Origin: Pandoraea cepalis
GTDB lineage: Bacteria > Pseudomonadota > Gammaproteobacteria > Burkholderiales > Burkholderiaceae
Assembly (NCBI RefSeq): GCF_902459665.1
Contig: NZ_CABPSL010000021.1
Span: 20,564-84,563, forward strand
DNA: 64,000 bases
Direction: 5' to 3'
The stretch's first letter is position 1, and every line of letters starts with the position of its first letter. The position numbers were made by a program, and so were the translations under genes. Shown piece by piece: positions 54,539-64,000 of this stretch. The notes below the pieces were generated by a model. The model had not been told where the DNA came from and did not search any database. It was given only the letters and a program-made list of their open reading frames with translations.

Positions 54539-55844
54539 CGCCTGCTTCGGGCTCGTGCCCCTTGTGATCCACGCCAAGACACGACGTGTCGCCACCGTCG
54601 TCGTCCGGTGTGACATCGCGCGGTAGCGCGTCGGCCAGGGGCACGTCCCATTTTCCTTCGCGCAGAATGTCGGCAACATGCGCGCCATCGAGCGCGTGAC
54701 GCTCCATTTGCCGCGCCAGCTCGTCGACGTTGAGGGCCAGCTGCGCGACCAGTGGCGCCAGGGTCGTCGTACGCGGGTTCGCGAGCAGCAGCCAACGCTC
54801 CACCGGTGGCTGCATCGTCAGCCGTCCGACCCAACCCATGCGCTCAAGCCGAGCGAGCAGGTCACCGGCATGATCGAGGCTCGTGCGCATCGTACCCGCC
54901 AGTTGCGCCATCGTGCGACCGCTACCGCCGGCTTCGCGGTCCAGATTGAGCAAGTGGATCAGCGTCAGGCCGTCCAGCAGATCGCTCCCCGGAAAGCGGG
55001 GGTATTGGAAATGCCCGAGACGCAGCGCGGGCAGGACCGACGTGATCGTCGCGCCGATCAGCGCCACCAGCCACGACAGGTAGATCCAGAGCAAGAAGAT
55101 CGGCACCGCCGCGAATGCGCCATACACGGCCGTGTAGGTCGGAAACTGCCGGATGTACATGCCGAAGCCCCGCTTGGTCAGGTCGAACGCCAGCGCCGCC
55201 ACGACACCGCCAACCAGCGCGTCGCGCCAGTCCACCTTGCAATTCGGCATGTAGAGATACATCAGCATGAACACCACGCTGGTCAGCGCCGGCGGAATCA
55301 GGCTGAGCAACGAGGTGACCACGGGCGGCAGCGTGCTCACCAGCGACATCGATTGCGTGAAGACGTACGAACTGATCGACAGACTCACTCCGATCAACAG
55401 CGGCCCAAGCGTGAGCAGACTCCAGTAAATCAGCAGACGCTGTGCGATCGGTCGCGGACGTCGCACACGCCAGATCACGTTGAACGCCGACTCGATCGTC
55501 ATTAACGTGAGCACAGCCGTCACCAGCAAGCCGATCAAACCGAACGCCGTCAGGCCTTTCGCCTTCGATGCGAATTGGTTCAGGTAATTGAAAATCTGGG
55601 CATTGACGCTCTCGGGCATCAGGTGCTCGATCAGGAAGCCCTGCAAGGCGTCGCGAAACGTATTGAAAATCGGAAAGGCGGTGAACAGCGCGAATGTCAC
55701 CGCGAACAGCGGCACGATCGACAGGATCGAGGTAAACGTCAGGCTCGCCGCCACTTGCGGAATCCGGTCGTCCTGCGCCCGCGCAAGCGCGTATCTCAGC
55801 AGTTGGCGAACGTTGTTCCAGTTGATGCGGGACAGTCTGAGCAA
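54528..55844 (-). CDS. YihY family inner-membrane protein
   Basis: 438-residue membrane protein of the YihY/BrkB family (long called ribonuclease BN in error). Six helices lie in residues about 30-290 with the conserved QVAASLTFTSILSIVPL and FVFFMYxPN-like MLMYLYMPN and FGMYIRQFPTYTAVYGAFAAVP regions. A C-terminal soluble extension of about 140 residues includes a winged-helix-like part (about 310-375). The start is TTG at 55844, with AGGAG about 5 bases upstream. Function is unknown. Confidence 0.88.
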   Translation of the reverse strand: MLRLSRINWNNVRQLLRYALARAQDDRIPQVAASLTFTSILSIVPLFAVTFALFTAFPIFNTFRDALQGFLIEHLMPESVNAQIFNYLNQFASKAKGLTAFGLIGLLVTAVLTLMTIESAFNVIWRVRRPRPIAQRLLIYWSLLTLGPLLIGVSLSISSYVFTQSMSLVSTLPPVVTSLLSLIPPALTSVVFMLMYLYMPNCKVDWRDALVGGVVAALAFDLTKRGFGMYIRQFPTYTAVYGAFAAVPIFLLWIYLSWLVALIGATITSVLPALRLGHFQYPRFPGSDLLDGLTLIHLLNLDREAGGSGRTMAQLAGTMRTSLDHAGDLLARLERMGWVGRLTMQPPVERWLLLANPRTTTLAPLVAQLALNVDELARQMERHALDGAHVADILREGKWDVPLADALPRDVTPDDDGGDTSCLGVDHKGHEPEAGARA

Positions 55845-56770
<926 letters not shown>

Positions 56771-56851
56771 GGGTTTGCGCCGCGCCACACGCCGCCCCCG
56801 GCGCGTGGCGATTGGGTCTCCCGCAGTAACGACGGCCATTACGACAAGCCC

Positions 56852-57316
56852 ATGACTGCTACACCGCCCGACATGCCCCAAAACACCGATGCCCGGCGTG
56901 CGCCCGCGCAGCCCCCACGCACGCCACCGCCGATGCCCGCCGCCTCCGGCGGGGCTCGCGGGCTGCGCCTGATCAGTGTGACGAGCCTGCTGGCGTTGAT
57001 TGCACTGTCGCTCGCCTGGGAGTTATGGCTCGCGCCGCTGCGTCCCGGTGGCTCGTGGCTGGTCCTCAAGGCGTTGCTGTTGCTGCTGCCGCTGCGCGGC
57101 GTGCTGCGCGGCAACCTGTATACGCTGCAGTGGTCCAGCATGTTCATCCTGCTGTTTCTCGCCGAAGGCGTCGTGCGCGGCATGACGGACACGGGGGCAT
57201 CGGCCTCGCTCGCGTGGATCGAGACGGCGCTGTCCGTCGTCTTCTTCTTCTCGACGATCTTTTATCTGCGGCCCTTCAAGCGAGCCGCGAAAGCCCGTGC
57301 CGCAGCCGCGCGTTAG
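56852..57316 (+). CDS. DUF2069 membrane protein
   Basis: 154-residue membrane protein of the DUF2069 family, function unknown. A Pro/Ala-rich N-terminal tail of about 35 residues is followed by four helices: about 40-60, 67-83 (GSWLVLKALLLLLPLRG), 92-108 (YTLQWSSMFILLFLAEGV) and 118-140 (LAWIETALSVVFFFSTIFYL). The C-terminus is basic. It probably shares a transcript with wrbA. Confidence 0.86.
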   Translation: MTATPPDMPQNTDARRAPAQPPRTPPPMPAASGGARGLRLISVTSLLALIALSLAWELWLAPLRPGGSWLVLKALLLLLPLRGVLRGNLYTLQWSSMFILLFLAEGVVRGMTDTGASASLAWIETALSVVFFFSTIFYLRPFKRAAKARAAAAR

Positions 57317-57381
57317 CGCCTGCCCTCGAGACTCAGCGTTACCCAACCTTGGATCGCGCGAATCGTGTGACGCCCCCTGAC

Positions 57382-58803
57382 ATGAACGACTCCTCCTTCC
57401 TCACCGCGTGCCGTGACCTGCTGGGCCGTGACCACGTTCTGCTCGAGGCCGCCGACACGGACGCCTACCTCACCGATCAACGCAAACGCTATACCGGACG
57501 CGCCCTCGCCGTGCTTCGCCCCGCCGACGCCGCACAGGTCGCCGCCCTCGTGCGCCTTTGTGTCCGGCACGGCGTGCCGATGGTGCCGCAAGGCGGCAAC
57601 ACGGGCCTCGCCGGCGGCGCGACACCCGACACGAGCGGGCGTCAGGTGCTCATCAGCTTGCGCCGTCTCGATCGCATCCGACAGGTGGATGCCGAGAACA
57701 TGACCCTGACTGCCGAGGCCGGCTGCCTGCTCGCGAACGTGCAGGCGGCGGCCGCCAGCGCGGAGCGCCTCTTCCCGCTGAGCCTGGCCGCCGAGGGCAG
57801 TTGCACGATCGGTGGCAATCTCGCGACGAATGCCGGCGGCACCGCCGTGTTGCGATACGGCAATACGCGCGAACTGTGCCTCGGCCTCGAGGTGGTCACG
57901 CCGCAAGGCGAACTGTGGGAGGGCTTGCGCGGGCTGCGCAAGGACAACACCGGCTACGATCTTCGCGATCTTTTCATCGGCGCGGAAGGCACGCTCGGGC
58001 TGATTACCGCGGCAACACTCAAGCTCTTCGCACAACCCGTGGCGCGCATGACGGCGCTCGCCGCACTGGAAAGCCCCGCGCACGCCCTGGCCCTTCTGAA
58101 TCTGGCGCAACGCATGGCAGGTCCGCTGCTCACGGGCTTCGAGTTGATGTCCCACTTCTGCCTCCAACTCGTGGCGCAAATCTTCCCGCAGCAGCGTTAT
58201 CCGTTCGCGCAACCTCATGCCCAGACCGTGCTGCTTGAACTCTCGGACAACGAGAGTGAAGCGCATGCGCGCGATCTGCTGGAGCGCTTGCTGAACGCGG
58301 CCGTCGATCAGGGTATCGTGCACGACGCCATTGTCGCGAACAGCCTGGCGCAATCGAACGCGCTCTGGCACTTGCGCGAGAGCATTCCGCTGGCGCAGTC
58401 GGCCACGGGGCTCAACATCAAGCACGACATCGCGGTGCCGGTGTCCCGGGTGCCCGCGTTTCTCAAAGCCACCGACCCGATCGTGCAGCGTGTGGCGCCC
58501 GGCGCCCGCATGGTCACCTTCGGCCATTTGGGTGACGGGAATCTGCACTACAACGTGATGGCGCCCGAAGGCGTCGATCCCGCCCAATTCCTTCATCGGC
58601 ATCAGACGGCGGTCACCGCCGCCGTGCATGACAGCGTGCATGCCCATCACGGCACCATCAGCGCGGAGCACGGCCTCGGGCAACTCAAACGCGACGCCTC
58701 GGCGCATTACAAGTCGCCGGTCGAACTCGCACTGATGCGCACGCTGAAGACGGCCTTCGACCCGCTCGGGCTAATGAATCCGGGCAAGGTGCTGCCCGAC
58801 TGA
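57382..58803 (+). CDS. FAD-linked oxidase (D-2-hydroxyglutarate/lactate dehydrogenase type)
   Basis: 473-residue flavoenzyme of the VAO/PCMH superfamily. The FAD-binding domain (about 35-215) includes VPQGGNTGLAGGATP and EGSCTIGGNLATNAGGTAVLRYG. The C-terminal FAD-oxidase domain (about 225-470) includes FGHLGDGNLHYNV and ISAEHGLGQLKRD with metal and substrate-binding histidines. It oxidises a D-2-hydroxyacid, most likely 2-hydroxyglutarate or lactate, and passes electrons to a carrier. The start at 57382 fits the family. Confidence 0.9.
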   Translation: MNDSSFLTACRDLLGRDHVLLEAADTDAYLTDQRKRYTGRALAVLRPADAAQVAALVRLCVRHGVPMVPQGGNTGLAGGATPDTSGRQVLISLRRLDRIRQVDAENMTLTAEAGCLLANVQAAAASAERLFPLSLAAEGSCTIGGNLATNAGGTAVLRYGNTRELCLGLEVVTPQGELWEGLRGLRKDNTGYDLRDLFIGAEGTLGLITAATLKLFAQPVARMTALAALESPAHALALLNLAQRMAGPLLTGFELMSHFCLQLVAQIFPQQRYPFAQPHAQTVLLELSDNESEAHARDLLERLLNAAVDQGIVHDAIVANSLAQSNALWHLRESIPLAQSATGLNIKHDIAVPVSRVPAFLKATDPIVQRVAPGARMVTFGHLGDGNLHYNVMAPEGVDPAQFLHRHQTAVTAAVHDSVHAHHGTISAEHGLGQLKRDASAHYKSPVELALMRTLKTAFDPLGLMNPGKVLPD

Positions 58804-58941
58804 GCACCGCCGCCGCGCTGTGTGGCACGCTCGTTGCGGCGGCGCAAAAGCAGTTAAATTGGCATCGGTACGCCATCGGTGCTCAAAGGCCCTCCCCTGA
58901 GATTCACCGCGACTGCGTCAAATCATCCGACTTCGCTCCTC

Positions 58942-59793
58942 ATGCTCCGAACCCTGCTCGCCCGCCTCCGACGCGCCCACGCACGCCCCACGATCGACGA
59001 TGCCGTCTGGCGCGAAGTCGTCGGCGCCCTGCCATTCCTGACACGCCGCAGCGCGGCCGACCTCGACAAGCTGCGCGCCCTCGCGACCGATTTCCTGGGC
59101 CGCAAACACTTTTCGACGGCGCACGACCTGCCGTTGACCGAAGCGATGTGTGTCTCGGTGGCCGCGCAAGCCTGCCTGCCGATTCTCAATTTGCCGAGCG
59201 CGCTGTATCGCGGTTGGACGGGCATCGTGCTGTATCCCGGCGAGTTCCTGATTCGCAAAACCGTGCAGGACGAAGCCGGCGTCGTGCACGACATCGCTCA
59301 GGAGGCGAGCGGCGAGGCGTGGGAAGGCGGGCCTGTCGTTCTGTCATGGCAGGATGTGCAAGCGAGCGATGTCCTGGCGTACAACGTGGTAATTCACGAG
59401 TTCGTCCACAAGATCGACATGGAAGGCGGCGAAGCCGACGGCGTGCCGCCGATGCTGCGGCGCGTGCATGGCGACCTCACGCCCGAAGCCTGGTGCGATG
59501 TCTTCGATCCCGCGTACGAGGCGTTCTGCCACGATGTGTCCAACGTTCCCGATGCCCACTGGGAAGCGTTTGCCTCGTCGTCGCTGCTCGACCCCTACGC
59601 CACCGAACACGAATCGGAGTTCTTCGCCGTCTGCGCCGAGGCGTTCTTTGTGGCCCCGGAGGCCTTTCGCGACGCCTATCCCGCCTTGTACGCGCTGTTC
59701 TCGCGCTATTTCCTGCAAGATCCGGCGGTGAGCGCCGGCACCGGCGACGCCGCGCCCGGCACAGCGGCATCCACGCCCGCCGGCGACCCGTGA
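58942..59793 (+). CDS. mtfA: MtfA-like zinc peptidase (M90 family)
   Basis: 283-residue cytosolic metallopeptidase of the MtfA/M90 family. The zinc motif HEFVH is at residues 152-156, followed by the KIDMEGGEADGVP block and a further Glu in EHESEFFAVCAEAFF. In E. coli MtfA responds to the glucose PTS repressor Mlc. Twenty to thirty C-terminal residues (Ala/Gly/Thr-rich) form a tail. The ATG at 58942 lacks a strong ribosome site; an upstream in-frame GTG at 58879 is possible. Confidence 0.9.
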   Translation: MLRTLLARLRRAHARPTIDDAVWREVVGALPFLTRRSAADLDKLRALATDFLGRKHFSTAHDLPLTEAMCVSVAAQACLPILNLPSALYRGWTGIVLYPGEFLIRKTVQDEAGVVHDIAQEASGEAWEGGPVVLSWQDVQASDVLAYNVVIHEFVHKIDMEGGEADGVPPMLRRVHGDLTPEAWCDVFDPAYEAFCHDVSNVPDAHWEAFASSSLLDPYATEHESEFFAVCAEAFFVAPEAFRDAYPALYALFSRYFLQDPAVSAGTGDAAPGTAASTPAGDP

Positions 59794-59798
59794 AAACT

Positions 59799-59828
59799 TT
59801 GCGAAAGTCATTGTTTTCATGGCATAAT
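59799..59828 (+). promoter_or_regulatory. Putative promoter of rpmE2
   Basis: TTGCGA (59799-59804), an 18-bp spacer and CATAAT (59823-59828). This would give an mRNA leader of about 145 nt before the rpmE2 ATG. Confidence 0.5.
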
Positions 59829-59910
59829 GCGCGTTTTACTCACCCGGAAAGTGGTTGACGTCCCTCCCGTCGCATGACGACGATGGCGTTAGCGGGCCAA
59901 CGGGGTGCCT

Positions 59911-59931
59911 CCCGGGGTAACAAACCTCGGG
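59911..59931 (+). promoter_or_regulatory. Leader hairpin upstream of rpmE2
   Basis: CCCGGGGT and ACCTCGGG pair over 8 bp (one G-U) around an AACAA loop, 50 nt before the rpmE2 start. A smaller hairpin (CGTCG/CGACG, about 59869-59883) precedes it. Such structures are expected if L31 controls its own translation. Confidence 0.4.
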
Positions 59932-59980
59932 CGAACCTCCTCCCGCGCAGACTGGCTACCGACTTAACCCAAGGTACATC

Positions 59981-60247
59981 ATGAAAGAAGGCATTCACCC
60001 CGAATACCGCGAAGTCCTGTTCCGCGACATGACGCCCGGCGTCGACTTCGAATTCATCACCCGCTCGACGATCCACACCAAGGAAACGGCCGAGAAGGAT
60101 GGCAAGAGCTACCCGCTCGTGAAGATCGAAACGTCGTCGGCTTCGCACAACTTCTACACCGGCGAACAGCGCATCATGGACACGGCTGGCCGCGTCGACA
60201 AGTTCCGCCAGAAGTTCGGCAACCGCGCCGGCGGCAAGATCGCCTAA
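59981..60247 (+). CDS. rpmE2: 50S ribosomal protein L31, type B (zinc-free)
   Basis: 88-residue L31 protein starting [16 protein letters not shown]. It lacks the CxxC zinc-binding cysteines of the type A form, and its length fits type B (YkgM-like), which replaces the zinc form when zinc is scarce in some bacteria. A promoter, a long leader with hairpins and a strong terminator make it a single-gene transcript. Zur sites were not recognised. Confidence 0.95.
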   Translation: MKEGIHPEYREVLFRDMTPGVDFEFITRSTIHTKETAEKDGKSYPLVKIETSSASHNFYTGEQRIMDTAGRVDKFRQKFGNRAGGKIA

Positions 60248-60350
60248 GTTTTATCGGCGACGCGCCACACAACGCGCTGCGGGGCCCGGCAGAGACTGGC
60301 GGGCCAGCACCTTGGGGCAACACGCCGGCGTTGTGGAAAGCATTGGAAAG

Positions 60351-60374
60351 GGGCAGCTCAGGCTGCCCTTTTTT
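60351..60374 (+). terminator. Terminator of rpmE2
   Basis: GGGCAGC and GCTGCCC (60351-60357, 60362-60368) make a 7-bp stem with a TCAG loop, followed by six T. It lies about 100 bp after the rpmE2 stop. Confidence 0.85.
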
Positions 60375-60553
60375 CTTGGGTCTGGTCTGCGCCACCGCAC
60401 GGCTTACTGTCATACTGTCGGCTTTTCCGATTTGCCCGAGTTTTCCCTTGGTTTTACCCTGAGCAGCACCCCGAGTTTCACCTTCGAGCCCGTTCCGGCT
60501 CGCCCTCTGAGTCTCCCCGATCCGGCCGCCGTGCCGATCCTGTCGTCCGGCCT

Positions 60554-62284
60554 ATGAAACGAGTTCGCATCACCGCCTCCGCCACCAGCGCGCTACCGCG
60601 TTCGCTGTTGATCGCCATTTGTGTCATCTATGTGCTGGCGGGGTTGTTCGGTCGCGATCCGTGGAAAAACGAAGACGCCGCAGGTTTCGGCGTCATGTGG
60701 ACGATGGCACACGGTCACTTGTCCGACTGGCTGCTGCCGAACATCGCGGGCAAACCCATTTACGACACCGGCCCGCTCGTCTCGTGGCTCGGTGCGCTCG
60801 CCATACGCGCCTTCTCGTGGCTCGACGCCCCCGACGCCGCGCGCATTGTCACCGGGCTGTGCTTCTACGCGACCTGCACGTTCATCTGGTACGGCACCTA
60901 TCTGCTCGGTCGCCGCCCCGAAGTGCAACCGTTCAAATACGCCTTTGGTGGCGAGCCAGAACCGCGCGACTATGGACGCACGCTCGCGGACGGCGCCCTG
61001 TTGATTCTGCTGGCCTGCTTCGGGCTGGCCGAGCGTGGACACGAGACAACGGCCGCCGTCGGACAGCTCACGCTTATCTCGATGGCGATTTACGGCCTCG
61101 TGCGCAGCCTCGACAAGCCGCGTCAGGGCGCCGTCTGGTTCGGCCTCGCCCTGGGCGGCATGGCGCTCGCGTCCTCGCCGCTGATGACGCTCTCGCTCTG
61201 GTTCGCAGGCATTGCCGCTGCCATTGTCTGCCGCGCCCTGCCCTTGCGCATGCTACTGCTGATCTCCACGCCGGTGACGCTGCTCATTGCCTGCACGTGG
61301 CCGCTCGCGGCGCTCAAGTTTGCCAGCGGCGCACGCCAATGGCTCGGCGAGTGGACGGATATCGGCATGGACACCTTCAGCGGCCCGACGCTCGCCTCGC
61401 TGAGCTACATCGCCAAGAACCTGGCGCTGTTTGCCTGGCCCGCATGGCCGCTTGCCGCGTGGTCGCTTTACTCGTGGCGCGGCATGCGACGCGCGCCCCA
61501 CATCGCGATTGCGCTTGCCTTTGCCGTCGTGATTCTTGTGCTGATCGTGCTGCAGGCGCATCAGGGCAATCAGCTCTTCATGCTGGCGCTGCCCGCGCTG
61601 TCGATCATCGCCGCCTTCGGCCTGCCCACGCTCAAGCGCGGCACGGTCAACGCCATCGACTGGTTCGCCGTGCTGTCGTTCACCGTGCTGGCAGGCTTCG
61701 TCTGGATCGTCTGGCTCGCCGGCATCACCGGTTTTCCGGCCTCCACGGCGCGCAATCTGCGACGCCTGGTCCCGGGCTTCGCCCCCGAGTTCAGCTGGGT
61801 CACGCTGATCAGCGCCCTGATCGTGACCGGCGCCTGGGTCGCACTGGTGGCGTGGCGCGTGTCGCGCAGCCCGAAAGTCCTGTGGCGCAGCGTGGTGCTG
61901 TCGTCTGGCGGCACAACCCTCATGTGGGTATTGCTCATGACGCTGTGGCTGCCCGTCGTGAACTACGGCAGAACCTATCGCGACGTGGCCGCACAGATCG
62001 CCGCCCATCTCCCCGCCGATTACACGTGCATTCGCACGGCTCGCGTCGGCGACGCGCAGCTCGCGTCGTTCGCCTACTTCGGCAAGATGCGCTTCGGCAC
62101 GGCCAACGACGATTGCGACGTGCTGCTGCGTCAAGACTCGCAGGACTACAGCGAACCGTTGTCGCTGGCGCCCTACGAATGGCGCCAGCTCTGGGAAGGC
62201 CGCCGCGCGGCCGACCGCGACGAGCGCTTCCGCCTTTATGTATTGCAGGAGCGTCCGGGGCGGCGCGGGGCGCGTCCGCGCTAA
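60554..62284 (+). CDS. Glycosyltransferase family 39-like (ArnT-type) membrane protein
   Basis: 576-residue inner-membrane protein with about 11-12 helices. The N-terminal GRDPWKNEDAAGFGVMWTMA, with the acid residues on the first periplasmic loop, matches the GT-C/PMT superfamily that moves sugars from polyprenyl-phosphate donors (ArnT, GtrII). The C-terminal about 100 residues are soluble and include DYTCIRTARVGDAQLASFAY. The acceptor, such as lipid A or an O-antigen, is unknown. It lies 38 bp before the MATE gene. Confidence 0.85.
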   Translation: MKRVRITASATSALPRSLLIAICVIYVLAGLFGRDPWKNEDAAGFGVMWTMAHGHLSDWLLPNIAGKPIYDTGPLVSWLGALAIRAFSWLDAPDAARIVTGLCFYATCTFIWYGTYLLGRRPEVQPFKYAFGGEPEPRDYGRTLADGALLILLACFGLAERGHETTAAVGQLTLISMAIYGLVRSLDKPRQGAVWFGLALGGMALASSPLMTLSLWFAGIAAAIVCRALPLRMLLLISTPVTLLIACTWPLAALKFASGARQWLGEWTDIGMDTFSGPTLASLSYIAKNLALFAWPAWPLAAWSLYSWRGMRRAPHIAIALAFAVVILVLIVLQAHQGNQLFMLALPALSIIAAFGLPTLKRGTVNAIDWFAVLSFTVLAGFVWIVWLAGITGFPASTARNLRRLVPGFAPEFSWVTLISALIVTGAWVALVAWRVSRSPKVLWRSVVLSSGGTTLMWVLLMTLWLPVVNYGRTYRDVAAQIAAHLPADYTCIRTARVGDAQLASFAYFGKMRFGTANDDCDVLLRQDSQDYSEPLSLAPYEWRQLWEGRRAADRDERFRLYVLQERPGRRGARPR

Positions 62285-62321
62285 CCCCATCCCCCATCCC
62301 TAGCGACGCTCACGCAACGCC

Positions 62322-63671
62322 ATGTGGCACGACATCAAACGCATTGCCGAACTGGCCTGGCCGGTACTCATCGGCCAGTTGGCCGTCATCGCCTTCGGGG
62401 TGATGGACACGGCAATGGTCGGTCGCGCCTCGGCGTTCGATCTCGCATCGCTCGCACTCGGTGGGTCGATCTACATCACGGTGTATGTCGGCCTGATGGG
62501 CGTGCTCGTGGCGCTCTCCCCGATCGCCGCGCAACGCTTCGGGGCAGGAGAGCGCGAAAGCATCGGCGAGGAAGTGCGGCAGGCGTTCTGGCTCGCCGGG
62601 TTTCTCGCCGTGCCGGGTGTCCTGCTGCTATCGCATCCGCAGTTCATTCTGCGACTCTCCGAAGCATCCCCCGAACTCGAAGCGCGCGCGAGCGCCTATC
62701 TCCAGATGCTCGCGTTCGGCCTGCCCGCCGCGCTGCTCTTTCGTGTGTACTCCTCGCTATCCACCGCCGTGGCGCAGCCCCGCATCGTCATGGCCATTCA
62801 GGTCACGGGACTGACCTTGAAAGTCCCGCTGAATCTGGCACTGATTTACGGCATCGAACGGCTGGGTATTCCAGCGCTCGGCAGCACCGGCTGCGCCATT
62901 GCCACGACCGCCATCAACTGGGTCTCATGTGCGCTCGGACTCACACTGATGGCACGTCACGCGAAGTTGCGTGCCTTCGCCACCTTTTCCCGATTCTGCT
63001 GGCCGCACTGGCCGGCGATTCGTGCGCTGCTCAAGCTCGGCATACCCATGGGACTGAGCTACCTGATCGAAGTGACGGCGTTCTCGTTCATGGCCATCTT
63101 CATTGCTCGCCTGGGCGACGTGACGCTCGCCGGTCACCAGATTGCCGCGAACCTCGGCGCGCTCATGTATATGCTGCCGATGTCGATTGCGATTGCGACG
63201 GCGACGCTCACCGCACAGGCCATCGGCAAGCGCGACTTTCGCCTGGCGCGCCGGGTCGGGCGCCGCGGCGTCGAGTTTGCTGGCCTGCTGGGCGTGTTGC
63301 TGGCGAGCGTCATGGGACTCTGCCGGCCGTGGGTTCTGGCAGCTTATACGTCGGATCCGCTGGTCGCGGCGGTCGCGATGCCATTACTCGCCATCGTCGC
63401 CGGCTATCACGTATTCGACGCCTTGCAGGTGAGTGCCGTCTTCGTGTTGCGCGCATGGAAGGTTGCGGTGATCCCGACCGTCATCTACGCCGTATCGCTC
63501 TGGGGTGTCGGACTGGGGGGCGGTTATGTGTTGGGCTTCGACGTCGGCGGGCTGTCCCCGGCGTGGCTGCATGGCGCCGCAGGATTCTGGTTCGCCAACA
63601 GCGCGAGCCTGGCGGTCGCCGCCGTCGGCTTGCTGAGCTATCTGCGCTGGATCGTACGCGTCAAAGGCTGA
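62322..63671 (+). CDS. MATE family efflux transporter
   Basis: 449-residue multidrug exporter of the MATE/NorM family. Twelve hydrophobic helices span the length, in two related halves. The MATE patterns LAWPVLIGQLAVIAFGVMDTAM (near residue 12, in outline) and HQIAANLGALMYMLPMSIAIATATL are visible. Such proteins use a proton or sodium gradient to export cationic drugs. No linked regulator is seen; the spacing suggests cotranscription with the glycosyltransferase-like gene. The 254 bp downstream (63672-63925) hold only the tRNA-Asp terminator. Confidence 0.93.
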   Translation: MWHDIKRIAELAWPVLIGQLAVIAFGVMDTAMVGRASAFDLASLALGGSIYITVYVGLMGVLVALSPIAAQRFGAGERESIGEEVRQAFWLAGFLAVPGVLLLSHPQFILRLSEASPELEARASAYLQMLAFGLPAALLFRVYSSLSTAVAQPRIVMAIQVTGLTLKVPLNLALIYGIERLGIPALGSTGCAIATTAINWVSCALGLTLMARHAKLRAFATFSRFCWPHWPAIRALLKLGIPMGLSYLIEVTAFSFMAIFIARLGDVTLAGHQIAANLGALMYMLPMSIAIATATLTAQAIGKRDFRLARRVGRRGVEFAGLLGVLLASVMGLCRPWVLAAYTSDPLVAAVAMPLLAIVAGYHVFDALQVSAVFVLRAWKVAVIPTVIYAVSLWGVGLGGGYVLGFDVGGLSPAWLHGAAGFWFANSASLAVAAVGLLSYLRWIVRVKG

Positions 63672-63887
63672 ACGCACACGCCTCGGGCCGACTCGGAACA
63701 TCACCACGGCCCGACAGCTTACCGCGCGCGATCAACGCCCATCATCGATGCGCACTATTTGCACATCTTCAAGAAATTGCGCGAAAAATCCGCACGCACT
63801 TTCAGGGCGACAGCCATCGGGAGAAAATAGTATCGAAACGCCCCGAAAGCCCCGTTGCAGGACTCGAAATCATGAACGTCGAACGAC

Positions 63888-63918
63888 AAAAAAAAGCCCA
63901 GGCATCAGCCTGGGCTTT
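63888..63918 (-). terminator. Terminator of tRNA-Asp
   Basis: AAAGCCCAGGC and GCCTGGGCTTT (63893-63903, 63908-63918) form an 11-bp stem with a 4-nt loop. On the minus strand a run of eight T follows, 7 bp after the tRNA 3' end. Confidence 0.9.
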
Positions 63919-63925
63919 CTTCGTT

Positions 63926-64000
63926 TGGCGGAGCGGACGGGGCTCGAACCCGCGACCCCCGGCGTGACAGGCCGGTATTCTAACCAACTGAACTACCGCT
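63926..64000 (-). tRNA. tRNA-Asp(GTC), first two nucleotides outside window
   Basis: Minus-strand tRNA from the window edge. The anticodon stem-loop CCGGC-CTGTCAC-GCCGG presents GTC (aspartate). The D arm GTAGTTCAGTTGG and T arm GGGTTCGAGCCCC are complete, and CCA is encoded. The 5' end should read GGAGCGG; only AGCGG is inside the window. Confidence 0.95.

Noticed and set aside
60619..62403. 594-codon frame overlapping the GT39-like gene
   Set aside because: Other phase gives a clear membrane protein; this one is Arg-rich and shadow-like.
62324..63967. 547-codon frame over the MATE gene
   Set aside because: Shadow of the MATE frame, Arg/His-rich, ends in the tRNA region.
63802..63987. 61-residue minus-strand open frame ending in GGRGFEPRPLRQ-like sequence
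   Set aside because: It is antisense/translation of tRNA-Asp and its terminator, a common false protein call.

Overview
The window reads as ordinary chromosome of a high-GC betaproteobacterium of the Burkholderiaceae. Pandoraea or a close relative is my guess, from protein resemblance and gene order only. Supporting signs are GC-rich third codon positions, the block thrS-infC-rpmI-rplT-pheS-pheT-ihfA-merR, a separate relA beside a tRNA gene, and an etfQO-type gene. I saw no phage, insertion sequence, CRISPR array or rRNA.

Layout. 1-3 kb: 5' part of a sulfite reductase gene with a fused DUF2849 domain, a small LexA-box gene, a DUF1275 membrane protein and a one-domain BLUF photoreceptor. 3-11.7 kb: a leftward seven-gene operon holding a spermidine/putrescine-type ABC importer and a three-subunit flavoenzyme of the octopine oxidase / HCN synthase / D-hydroxyproline dehydrogenase type. 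A divergent IclR regulator and an OsmC protein follow. Together they look like uptake and oxidation of one amino-acid-like compound whose identity is unknown. 11.7-16 kb: glutathione transferase, class V aminotransferase, cupin, a small conserved protein and a DUF72 protein. 16-29 kb: four cyclic-di-GMP enzymes (GAF-GGDEF, PAS-PAS-GAF-GGDEF-EAL, sensor-GGDEF, sensor-GGDEF-EAL) interspersed with a TMEM175-type channel, an S4 RNA-binding protein, a DUF3717 gene behind a second LexA box, rubredoxin, a lipoprotein and small unknown proteins. A relic of a flavin reductase gene lies just before the first diguanylate cyclase, and a group of DnaA-box-like sites lies near 22.9 kb.

29-40 kb is the translation block (all leftward), with infC starting at ATC, then tRNA-Val(GAC), relA and a RidA protein. 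40-47 kb holds central catabolism: an alpha/beta hydrolase, a two-subunit CoA transferase, a PAS-LuxR regulator, a thioesterase, an orphan TRAP binding protein, an SDR enzyme and ETF-ubiquinone oxidoreductase. 48-56 kb: chorismate synthase, a two-domain lysophospholipid transporter/acyltransferase translationally overlapped by a CBS protein, metY overlapped by a hydrolase gene, an Mpo1-like protein and a YihY protein. 56-64 kb: WrbA, a DUF2069 protein, an FAD-linked oxidase, an MtfA peptidase, ribosomal protein L31 type B, a glycosyltransferase-like membrane protein, a MATE exporter and the 3' 75 nt of tRNA-Asp at the right edge.

The least explained items are the two near-perfect LexA boxes in front of unknown small genes, the flavoenzyme/ABC operon with its 14-bp repeated operator candidate, and RNA or DNA structures around infC, pheS, rpmE2 and 22.9 kb.
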